In this document: in pieces, positions 9,581 through 17,050 of the stretch
How positions within the stretch are numbered: the stretch's first letter is position 1
Layout: each line of letters opens with the position of its first letter
Assembly (NCBI GenBank): GCA_963824215.1
Contig: CAWGOE010000003.1
Span: 124,001 to 188,000 of the forward strand
Direction of reading: 5' to 3'
From: VRUE01 sp963824215
Lineage (GTDB): Bacteria > Actinomycetota > Thermoleophilia > Solirubrobacterales > 70-9
Length of the DNA: 64,000 nt
Notes under the pieces: generated by a model
What the model saw: only the letters and a program-made list of their open reading frames with translations
Databases searched by the model: none
What the model was told of the DNA's origin: nothing
Translations under genes and position numbers: made by a program

Positions 9581-9586
9581 AGGAGG
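9581..9586 (+). promoter_or_regulatory. Ribosome binding site deciding the integrase start
   Basis: AGGAGG lies 8 nt before the GTG at 9595. The in-frame GTG at 9586 overlaps this site and is therefore unlikely to be used. Confidence 0.65.
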
Positions 9587-9594
9587 TGGTCCTG

Positions 9595-10776
9595 GTGAGT
9601 GACTCCGAACCGAAGCGACGGTCCTACGGATCGGGATCGTTGTACGTCTATCGCGGCTCCTGGTACGCGAGGTGGCGGATCGGCCCTCGCCAGGTCAAGA
9701 AGAAGGTCGGAGCGAAGCGCCAGCCCGGCACCCGAGAAGGACTGACGAAGGCCCAGGCCGAGGAGGAGCTGCGGCGGCTGATGCGCGAGGTGAAGGCGAC
9801 GCCGCAGGAGCGCCTGACGCTGCGCGAGGTCGGCGACGCCTACATCGCCCACCTTCGCGACTTCCTCGAACGCAAGCCCTCCACGATTCAGGACTACGAA
9901 GGCATCCTGAACAAAGCCGAGCAGGGCCTGCCGAAGAAGACGACCGACCGCTACGAAGGCGCCGACATCGAAGGCTATGTCCAGGCGATGAAGAAGCTGG
10001 GGCGCTCGTCGAAGACGATCAACAACCACCTGAACTTCCTCCATGGCCTCTTCGCCTTCGCTGTGAAGCGCGGTTGGGCGCCGGGCAACGCGGTCGCCGA
10101 AGCCGAGCGACCGCGAGCCGACGGCGCCGATCCCGACATTCGCTTTATCGACCTGGACGACCTCGAGGCGCTCCTGCGGGTGGTCCCCGACGATGTTCTC
10201 GGTCCGGTCGAGCGCCCGCTCTACCTGACCGCCGCGATGACCGGCTTGCGCCAGGGCGAGCTGATCGCGCTGCGCTGGAAAGACGTCGACTGGAAGGCGA
10301 GCCTGATCCGCGTCCGTCGCAACTTCACCCGCGGACGCTTCGGCACCCCGAAGACGAAGCGCTCCAGCCGGGCGGTGCCAATGCCCGCCCGCGTCGCCGC
10401 GGTGCTGAAAGAGCACCTCAAGCGCTCCGAATACACCGGCGCCGACGATCTCGTCTTCTGTCATCCCGAGACCGGCGGACCCTTCGACGCCTCGAAGATG
10501 AGGAAGCGCTTTAAGGACGCGATCAAGGCGGCCGGGGTCCGCTCGATCCGCTTCCACGACCTTCGCCACACCTTCGGCACGAGGATGGCCGCGGCCGGGG
10601 CGCCGCTGCGGACCATTCAGGAGTGGATGGGCCACCGCGACTACAAGACGACCGAAATCTACGCTGATTACGCGCCCGATCCGGTCCAGGGTGCCCGCTG
10701 GGCAGAGGCGGCCTTCGCCGAGGAGGAAGACGACGAAGACGGCGATGCAACCGACCATGAGAAAGAAGCCAGTTAG
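9595..10776 (+). CDS. Tyrosine site-specific recombinase (integrase)
   Basis: 393 aa. Residues 1-55 form a small N-terminal arm-type DNA-binding region, about 75-165 the SAM-like core-binding domain, and 170-375 the catalytic domain. The catalytic set is complete: R219 in MTGLRQGEL, H321 and R324 in HDLRHT, H347 in MGHRDY, Y356 in EIYADY. Intact, it should catalyse integration and excision of the element. The closest attachment-type site is the tRNA-derived repeat at 15895-16150, 5 kb downstream, so hicBA and the STAND gene lie between integrase and site as cargo. It is the only intact tyrosine recombinase in the window. Confidence 0.93.
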   Translation: MSDSEPKRRSYGSGSLYVYRGSWYARWRIGPRQVKKKVGAKRQPGTREGLTKAQAEEELRRLMREVKATPQERLTLREVGDAYIAHLRDFLERKPSTIQDYEGILNKAEQGLPKKTTDRYEGADIEGYVQAMKKLGRSSKTINNHLNFLHGLFAFAVKRGWAPGNAVAEAERPRADGADPDIRFIDLDDLEALLRVVPDDVLGPVERPLYLTAAMTGLRQGELIALRWKDVDWKASLIRVRRNFTRGRFGTPKTKRSSRAVPMPARVAAVLKEHLKRSEYTGADDLVFCHPETGGPFDASKMRKRFKDAIKAAGVRSIRFHDLRHTFGTRMAAAGAPLRTIQEWMGHRDYKTTEIYADYAPDPVQGARWAEAAFAEEEDDEDGDATDHEKEAS

Positions 10777-10799
10777 GCGGCCAGGCCCGCAGGCTGGCG

Positions 10800-10805
10800 T
10801 AAGCT
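10800..10805 (+). promoter_or_regulatory. -10 box for hicBA
   Basis: TAAGCT lies 14 nt before the hicB ATG. AGAGAGGAG lies between them as the ribosome binding site. Confidence 0.4.
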
Positions 10806-10819
10806 AGAGAGGAGCGGTT

Positions 10820-11044
10820 ATGGCAGATGCACAAGAAATCGAGCTGGTCTTCGAGCCCCAGGATGAGGGTGGCTACCACGTCTACGCGCCCGACCTTCCC
10901 GGTCTTCACACCCAGGGCGACGACATTGACGACGCGATGGCGAACGCCAGCGAGGCGGTCACCCTCTACGTCGAGGGCCTGCGCGAAGACGGCGAGCCGC
11001 TCGACAGCGGCGTGATCCGCCGCTCGATTCCCCTGCCGGCGTGA
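10820..11044 (+). CDS. hicB: HicB-type antitoxin
   Basis: 74 aa. Short HicB with the partial RNase H-like fold: GGYHVYAPDLPGLHTQGDDI and the following helix DAMANASEAVTLYVEGL are diagnostic. It should neutralise the HicA mRNA interferase encoded by the next gene. There is no C-terminal ribbon-helix-helix or HTH domain, so DNA binding is not obvious. The order is antitoxin then toxin, with a GTGA overlap at 11041-11044. A strong Shine-Dalgarno AGAGAGGAG precedes the ATG. Confidence 0.88.
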   Translation: MADAQEIELVFEPQDEGGYHVYAPDLPGLHTQGDDIDDAMANASEAVTLYVEGLREDGEPLDSGVIRRSIPLPA

Positions 11045-11268
11045 GCCCGCGCCAGCCGGTCGTCTCCGGCGAGCGCCTGATCAAGGCGCTTGGCAAGGAG
11101 GGCTGGGAAGTCGTCCGTCAACGCGGCAGCCACGTCCGCTTGAAGAAGGCCGGGCGCCGACACGCGCTGGTCGTTCCCCTCCACCGGGAACTTCGTCGCG
11201 GCACCCTCGCCGGCATCCTGCGCGATGCCGATCTCAGCGCCGATGACCTGCGGCGCTTGCTCGACTAG
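11041..11268 (+). CDS. hicA: HicA-type mRNA interferase toxin
   Basis: 75 aa, GTG start overlapping the hicB stop. It is a double-stranded-RNA-binding-like fold: LIKALGKEGWEVVRQRGSHV contains the conserved G-S-H with the catalytic His, followed by the basic strand LKKAGRRHALVVPLH. HicA proteins cleave mRNA and stop growth. The locus lies between integrase and the STAND defence gene, consistent with stabilisation of the element or a last-line abortive response; which of these applies is inference. Confidence 0.88.
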   Translation: MSPRQPVVSGERLIKALGKEGWEVVRQRGSHVRLKKAGRRHALVVPLHRELRRGTLAGILRDADLSADDLRRLLD

Positions 11269-11363
11269 CTACGGCGTGAGCCAATAGACCCTGACCCGAT
11301 CGGGCGCTGACGGCAGACCGCTTAATCTTCGCGGTTTGCCCCTACGCGATCTGCATCTACCAG

Positions 11364-14300
11364 ATGTCTAGGCCGGGAGGGCCCGCTGGCAAGGACGGGC
11401 TGCGGTACGAGGATCGCTGGACCGCCTACTGCGCGCTGCAGGTGCTGGCCGGCGAGGCGAGGGCGATCCGACTCGAGGACCATCGCGACGCCGAGGAGGG
11501 CTTCGAGTTCACGCTCGAGGCGGAGGCCGAAGAGTCCCATCAGGTCAAGCGTCAGCTCACCGGGGTCGGCCACTGGACGCTCAAGGCGCTCTCTCAGGCC
11601 GGGGTACTCGGCGCCTTCTTCACCCGCCTGCAGGACCCCGACGCCGAATGCGTTTTTGCCTCGGGCCATTCAGCCGATGTCCTCGAAGAGCTCCGCTCGC
11701 GAGTCCGGGAAGTCAAGACCTTCGACGAGTTCAGCGAGGCGATCGCCGACAACAAGACCTGGAAAGACCATTTCGAGGACCTGTGCGAATTCTGGGGTGC
11801 TGAGGAAGGTTGGGCGTGGAAAGCGCTGCACCGGGTTCGCGTCGCGACGATCAACGAGGAGGAGCTGAAGAGAGCGTTGCGCATTGGGGCCGAATACCGG
11901 ATGAAGGGACCGGTCGGCCTTGAGCCCGCGGCGCTGATCGAAGTGCTGCGCGACCGCGTCGGACATCGCCTCGAGGCCGCCGACCTGTGGACGGCCCTCG
12001 CCCCGCTCGGCTACACGCCAAATCGCGAGATCGGCGGCACGGAGGGCAGCCGTGAGATTCGCCGCCTGAACGACCGCTTCGTTGCGTCCCGTCGCCGCAC
12101 CCTGATCGGAGGCAAGCTGCTCCCCCGCCCGGAGACCGACGAGATCGAGGAGGCGCTTATTGGTCATCGGGTTGTCTTCGTCCAAGGAGCCGCTGGGACC
12201 GGCAAGAGCGACGTGATCCTCGCCCTCTGCGAACGACTTGCCGAGCGCGGAGAGACCTATCTCTCCTTTCGACTCGATCGCGAGGCGGCGGTGACCACGG
12301 CGACCGAGCTCGGCGAGGGACTCGGGTTGGGCGTTTCCCCGGCGGCTGCTCTCCTCGCTCAGGCAAGCAATGAGGAGCGGCCGGCCTATCTGATCATCGA
12401 CCAGCTTGACGCGCTCAGCACCACCTCGGGCCGCCACCCGGAGTATCTGCGTAGCGTCGCGGAGACGATCGAGCTGGCGCTGGTGGATAAACGGGTCAAG
12501 GTCGTCCTCGCCTGCCGCACCTTCGACGCTGAGAACGACTCACGTCTACGCACGATCGCCAAAGCGGCCGGCGAAGACCAGCAGGTCGTCATCGACGTCG
12601 GGCTGCTGCCGATGCATACGGTCGAGGGCGTGCTCGCGAGGCTGAAGCTAAGCGCGCAGAAGTTGAGCGGCACGATTCTCCAAGTCCTGCGCCAGCCTCT
12701 ACAGCTCTCGCTGCTTGAGGCGATCGCAGCTAGGCACGAGGTGAAGGCTGAGGAGCTTCGCACCACCCACGACCTCGATGAAGCGTTTTGGAATCGCAAG
12801 CGTGAAGAACTCGAACAAAGCCTCGGCCAGGGTGCCCACTGGCTCGAAGTGATAGATCGACTCGTCGGCTATATGAGCGAGGAACAGCAGCTGATCGCGC
12901 CGAAGGCGATCGTCGATGACTGGCCGGCTGAGGTGCGCGAGATGGCCTCGATCGGTGTCCTCGTTGAGGACGGCCCCAATCTGGCCTTCTTCCACGAGCG
13001 CTTCTTCGACTACGCCTTCGCCCGGCGCTTCGTCGCCCGAAAAGACACTCTCGGACAGCTACTTGCCCGTGACCAGTTTCTCTTCCGCCGCGCCCAGGTA
13101 CGCCAGATCCTCGAGTACGCGCGACGCACCCCCGGCAAGCTCTACCGCGAGAGCCTCGACCTGTTGCTGAAGGACGAGGCAACCCGCTACCACCTCAAAG
13201 AGCTAGTGCTTTCCTGGATAGCAGCACTTCCCGACCCCGGCGAGACCGAGTGGGAAGTTCTCAAGCCGATCGTCGAAGACCCGGAAAACTCAGCGCACCG
13301 TGGCGCCTGGCAGGCGCTGACCTCATCCGCTTGGTTTCACTTTCTCGACGAACGTGGCTTGGTCGAGCGTTGGCTCGATGATGAGGACACGGTCGAGCGG
13401 GCATCATGGATCCTGCTCGCCGCCTCCGAAAGAGAGCCTGATCGTCTGGCGGAAATTCTCACGGAGCGGCTGGGACGCTCGGCGGCCTGGCGAGAGACGG
13501 TCACGGCTATCCTCGCCCGCTGCCCCGATGTTGGCGCCAGCCGCGACCTCTTCGAGGTGGCGGCCCAGCTGTTTGAGCGACCAGACTTCGACGGCGACCC
13601 CCTCTGGTTCTCCGTTCATGAGCTCGCGGAGCAGCATCCGGAGTGGGCTAGCGAGCTACTTGGCCGTTACCTGCAGGGGAGGATCGAGGCAGCGATGGCC
13701 GCCGGCGCAACTGACCCGTTCGAGTCGGGGATCGTCCCTCGCGACACCCACCCGGCTGAATACATCGCCGCCGCATCCGAGCGCGCGCCACGCGCCTTCG
13801 TCGAACAGGTCTTCCCGCGCTTCATCGAGCTTGCCGAGATGGCCTCTCAGGCCCCCCTCGACAGGGAGGATGGGGAGGAGCGGATGACGAGCGATTCGAT
13901 CTGGCACCTGCGCCACTTCAGCGATGTCGCCGGTGAGCTTCCCGAACAGCTTCTTCACGGGCTTGAGACGGCGATCGCCGAGGTAGCCAAAGAGGACGCA
14001 GCGTTTTTCCGTGAGCTAGTCGACGGGCTTAAGGAGACTGAGCTTGAGAGCGTGGCGTACCTCCTCTTCCAAGGCTTCGCCGGCAACCCCGACGCGCTCG
14101 CCGACGAGGCGATCGAGTTCGTACTCGCCGACCGGCGGCGGCTGCGAGTCGGCCATTCGGACGATTACCACTGGGGCACCCGTCGCCTCCTTGAGGCGGT
14201 GAGCCCGGCAGCGGGAGACGAGACCATTGCTGCCCTTGAGGAGGCCGTGATCGGCTACACCACCTTCTGGGAACGGACGCCAGGTGGGCAGAAGGCCCGC

Positions 14301-15845
14301 GGCCGGGCGGAGTTCACCTTGCTAGGAGGAATCGCCGCCGATCGCCGCCCCAACCGTGCGGCCCAGCGGTTCGCCGAGCTTCAGCGCAAGTTCGGCGCCG
14401 AGGACGCCGAGAAGCCGATGGGAATTATCGGTGGATTCGTCGGTCCACCGATTGGCGACGAGCCGGCCAAAAAGATGTCCGACGACAATTGGCTGAAGGC
14501 GATCATCGAGTACGACAGCGATGATTTTGAGTCGCGGCGCGACGTCATGATCGGCGGCGCCCACCAGCTCAGCACCGTCCTCGAAAATAGGACGAAAGAG
14601 GACCCGGCGCGCTTCGCGCAATTGATCGTTCGGATTCCCGATAAGGCCAACGTTGACTACTTCGACGCGATCCTGCGCGGGCTCGGTCAGAGCGAGAAGG
14701 ACTTCCCGCTCGAGGCGGCGGTCGCTGCGGTCGAGCGCTGCCATGCCCTGCCGGATCGGCCGTGCGGGATGTGGATTTCCCACCCGCTGCGCGCCTTCGC
14801 CAAGGACCGCGTACCGGATTCCGCCCTTGAGATCCTCAGCTGGTATGCGACCGAGGGTGACGGAGCCTCGACCTTCGACCCAGGGGGAAAGCGAAAAAAC
14901 GCGGAGATCATCGCCACGCGCGGACTCAATTCTGTACGCGGTAGCACCGCGCGGGCGATCGGCCTGCTGGTCGAGGGCAACCCCGAGCACATTCCGGTAC
15001 TCGAGCCAGCGATTCGCAGTCTTGTAACGGATCCCGAGCCGCCAGTTCGGGCGCTGGCGATCGAAATACCGCTCTGGATGCTGCGCCACGATGAGGATCT
15101 TGCCCTCGAGTTGTTCGGGGAAGGCGTTGCCGATGCCGGCGAGGACGTTCTCGATAGCCGCGGCGTCAGCGAGTTCCTTCGTTACCGAGGACAGCGCTAC
15201 TTTGATCGTCTTCTCCCACTGATCGAGAGGATGCTCGCCTCGGAAAGTGAGGATGTGCAGCGAAACGGGGCTGTGCAGGCGACTCTCATCGCCCTCGGCG
15301 AGCCCGAGGCCCGAGAGCTCGTCGATCGATGCTTGGACGGACCAACCGCCCAGCGGCGGGGGGTTGCGAGAGTATGCGCGGCAAACGTCGCCGATCCGAG
15401 CCACCGCGAGTACTGCGAAGGATTTCTAGTCGCGCTTTTCGACGATCCTGATGAGGACGTCCGCAACGACGCCGTAGTGGCAATCCGCGAGTTGCGCAAA
15501 GGTGGCGCTGAGCGCAACACCCGCTTGATCGAGGGACTGCTAGCCAGCCGAGCTTTTGGAGATGACTTGAGGGCGCCGGTGATGGCGATCAAGGAAGCTG
15601 ACGCGCCGCCGCCACAACTTGCGCTCGAGGTGGCTGAAAGGACGCTTGAACGACTTGAGGCCCCGGGCGACATTGCGCGGCGCGAGGCGATGGTCGCCCG
15701 CGACCTCGTCGACGTCATCGTCCGCGTCTACGTCGATGCCCTCGATCGCCGAACCAAAGATGCCGCCCTCGATATCTTTGACAAGACGCTCAGCTCAAAC
15801 GCCTACGGCGCAAGGCGCGCGCTGGAGGCGTTTGATCGGGGATGA
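11364..15845 (+). CDS. Avs-like antiviral STAND NTPase with N-terminal nuclease and HEAT-like sensor
   Basis: 1493 aa. Residues 1-190 resemble the Cap4-type endonuclease: GLRYEDRW, E38-D39, and Q60-V-K62 in SHQVKRQ. Residues 255-560 are a STAND/P-loop NTPase with Walker A GAAGTGKS at 275-282, Walker B YLIIDQLDAL at 342-351 and a sensor-like LACRTFDAEND. Residues about 600-1493 are long helical repeats of HEAT type (for example DEDVRNDAVVAIRELR), the position where Avs proteins bind phage proteins. The order nuclease-STAND-repeat and the length match the Avs class. Recognition of a specific phage target is not predictable from sequence. It is the last gene before the first attachment repeat. 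Confidence 0.8.
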   Translation: MSRPGGPAGKDGLRYEDRWTAYCALQVLAGEARAIRLEDHRDAEEGFEFTLEAEAEESHQVKRQLTGVGHWTLKALSQAGVLGAFFTRLQDPDAECVFASGHSADVLEELRSRVREVKTFDEFSEAIADNKTWKDHFEDLCEFWGAEEGWAWKALHRVRVATINEEELKRALRIGAEYRMKGPVGLEPAALIEVLRDRVGHRLEAADLWTALAPLGYTPNREIGGTEGSREIRRLNDRFVASRRRTLIGGKLLPRPETDEIEEALIGHRVVFVQGAAGTGKSDVILALCERLAERGETYLSFRLDREAAVTTATELGEGLGLGVSPAAALLAQASNEERPAYLIIDQLDALSTTSGRHPEYLRSVAETIELALVDKRVKVVLACRTFDAENDSRLRTIAKAAGEDQQVVIDVGLLPMHTVEGVLARLKLSAQKLSGTILQVLRQPLQLSLLEAIAARHEVKAEELRTTHDLDEAFWNRKREELEQSLGQGAHWLEVIDRLVGYMSEEQQLIAPKAIVDDWPAEVREMASIGVLVEDGPNLAFFHERFFDYAFARRFVARKDTLGQLLARDQFLFRRAQVRQILEYARRTPGKLYRESLDLLLKDEATRYHLKELVLSWIAALPDPGETEWEVLKPIVEDPENSAHRGAWQALTSSAWFHFLDERGLVERWLDDEDTVERASWILLAASEREPDRLAEILTERLGRSAAWRETVTAILARCPDVGASRDLFEVAAQLFERPDFDGDPLWFSVHELAEQHPEWASELLGRYLQGRIEAAMAAGATDPFESGIVPRDTHPAEYIAAASERAPRAFVEQVFPRFIELAEMASQAPLDREDGEERMTSDSIWHLRHFSDVAGELPEQLLHGLETAIAEVAKEDAAFFRELVDGLKETELESVAYLLFQGFAGNPDALADEAIEFVLADRRRLRVGHSDDYHWGTRRLLEAVSPAAGDETIAALEEAVIGYTTFWERTPGGQKARGRAEFTLLGGIAADRRPNRAAQRFAELQRKFGAEDAEKPMGIIGGFVGPPIGDEPAKKMSDDNWLKAIIEYDSDDFESRRDVMIGGAHQLSTVLENRTKEDPARFAQLIVRIPDKANVDYFDAILRGLGQSEKDFPLEAAVAAVERCHALPDRPCGMWISHPLRAFAKDRVPDSALEILSWYATEGDGASTFDPGGKRKNAEIIATRGLNSVRGSTARAIGLLVEGNPEHIPVLEPAIRSLVTDPEPPVRALAIEIPLWMLRHDEDLALELFGEGVADAGEDVLDSRGVSEFLRYRGQRYFDRLLPLIERMLASESEDVQRNGAVQATLIALGEPEARELVDRCLDGPTAQRRGVARVCAANVADPSHREYCEGFLVALFDDPDEDVRNDAVVAIRELRKGGAERNTRLIEGLLASRAFGDDLRAPVMAIKEADAPPPQLALEVAERTLERLEAPGDIARREAMVARDLVDVIVRVYVDALDRRTKDAALDIFDKTLSSNAYGARRALEAFDRG

Positions 15846-15998
15846 CGAGCCAGCTTTCGGGGCAATTTCGATTAAGCCATTGCCATCGCGGCGCGGGTAC
15901 ACAAACGGGTCACAATTTGAGCGAAAGTGGGGTCAACTCGGACCAACTCGGATCGCTTGAACAAGCCAAAAACAAGCCTGGTCAACCCCGCCTAGAAA

Positions 15999-16041
15999 CC
16001 TCATAACCCGAAGGTCGCAGGTTCGAATCCTGCCCCCGCTA
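15999..16041 (+). repeat. 3' half of a tRNA (anticodon loop CTCATAA, CAU), attachment core copy 1
   Basis: From the anticodon loop CTCATAA the sequence runs through variable loop AGGTC and T-arm GCAGG-TTCGAAT-CCTGC to the acceptor end CCCCGCTA. No matching 5' half with D-arm lies upstream, so this is a displaced half and not a functional tRNA. It is the expected product of integration into a tRNA-Met-type gene on the plus strand. Confidence 0.85.
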
Positions 16042-16052
16042 TAGGACGAAAG

Positions 16053-16072
16053 CCCCGCAAATGCGGGGTTTT
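16053..16072 (+). terminator. Rho-independent terminator after the tRNA half
   Basis: CCCCGC-AAAT-GCGGGG followed by TTTT, 12 nt after the tRNA acceptor end. It is probably the native tRNA terminator carried along. This stem is missing from copy 3 at 28075. Confidence 0.75.
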
Positions 16073-16199
16073 CGCGTTTCTGGAGATGTAGACAATAGGC
16101 GTCAAAATCGCCCATGGGGCAACGCCTGGGGCAACATGAGCTTCGAGAGAGGTCGATTTAGGGGCTTGCGCAGTCGCCCAGCGAGACCTAGGTTGCCTG

Positions 16200-16946
16200 T
16201 CACAGATCGAGTTTTTGCCTTAGCTCCTTGGCTGCCGCATTCGCTTCGGCCGCTACCGTTTCCAACCGCTCGATAGCCTCCAGGGCTGCTCGTCTAACCC
16301 CCACCGTTTCAGCGATTTCCTCGGCTGCCGGAGTATCCGGAACACTTGCCCATCGGCGGATGGTGCGCAGCGCCTGCTGGTAGTAGTGCGCGTCTGGCTC
16401 CCTTTGTTCCCAATCGATGATGGTCTCGGCAATTGAGGAAGGTTCTCGTGTGACCAGACTGCGCGCTAGCCGCTCGGCAGCATCCATGGGAATGATCTGC
16501 TCGCCAGCTTGGGTAACGAAGGAGAGCTCGTGATCGTTCAGCTCTGCGATCTCGATCCCAGCCTGATCCGCGAGCGTTTCTATGGCAGTGGGATCGAAGG
16601 CCATCCCACCGGGGACGCTGCTAGCCCTTTGAGGGCTTGAGAACAGCTGACAGACCAACTCAACCGCCTGAGAATTGACCCTGTCCTTCTCCGCAACCTG
16701 GGTGGCAAGCGTGGCGAAGGACATCTCTTCGGCTTCTAGAGCGTCGACTTCCTCCCAGGGAACGGTGAGCTGACCCAGCGTGACCATTCCCTCCTGACCG
16801 GCGCGCTTGCCGCTCTCGAATCGCACCCCTACCTTCTTGCCGATGGGTAGGGCGTCGAGCAATTTCACCCTTACGAGCTCGCTCCCGGGTAGAGGTGCAG
16901 AACGGAAGGCGTACTCGGACCCCTCAACGAGTTCAGTGGCGCGCAT
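16200..16946 (-). CDS. Unknown protein divergent from the RloC-like gene
   Basis: 248 aa from the ATG at 16946; an in-frame TTG at 16997 would add 17 residues. Residues 1-60 (GSEYAFRSAPLPGSELVRVK to VTLGQLTVPWEE) look like a small beta-barrel of KOW or SH3 type. The rest is helical and acidic, ending in a coiled-coil-like stretch AAEANAAAKELRQKLDL. I recognise no family. It shares a 104-bp divergent promoter region with the SMC-like ATPase, and the pair fills most of the first tRNA cassette, so a partner or regulator role is possible but unproven. Confidence 0.6.
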   Translation of the reverse strand: MRATELVEGSEYAFRSAPLPGSELVRVKLLDALPIGKKVGVRFESGKRAGQEGMVTLGQLTVPWEEVDALEAEEMSFATLATQVAEKDRVNSQAVELVCQLFSSPQRASSVPGGMAFDPTAIETLADQAGIEIAELNDHELSFVTQAGEQIIPMDAAERLARSLVTREPSSIAETIIDWEQREPDAHYYQQALRTIRRWASVPDTPAAEEIAETVGVRRAALEAIERLETVAAEANAAAKELRQKLDL

Positions 16947-17050
16947 CCTGAAAAAGATAAGCCGTAGAGCTTTCGCTGCGGCCTTCAATCTCCGCAAATC
17001 GCTGCCTCAGTCGATTCGCGACGCCGGGTCAATCGGGACAATGCGACCTC

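Larger units (their letters stand above)
15895..16150 (+). repeat. Composite attachment site, copy 1 (left arm, tRNA core, right arm)
   Basis: The left arm begins GGGTAC and continues with a 40-bp element at 15917-15956 (TTGAGCG at one end, CAACTC and CCAAC boxes inside). A 42-bp gap and the tRNA-derived core at 15999-16041 follow. The right arm at 16069-16150 contains GTAGACAA and two GGGGCAAC boxes (16116, 16128). The same layout, with the same 42-bp gap, recurs at 27931-28155. Small repeated boxes flanking a core are typical arm-type integrase sites. Seen directly: the repeat. Inferred: that it is a recombination site. Confidence 0.8.

Noticed and set aside
9577..10758. 393-codon minus-strand frame
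   Set aside because: Exact shadow of the integrase caused by high GC; no recognisable domain.
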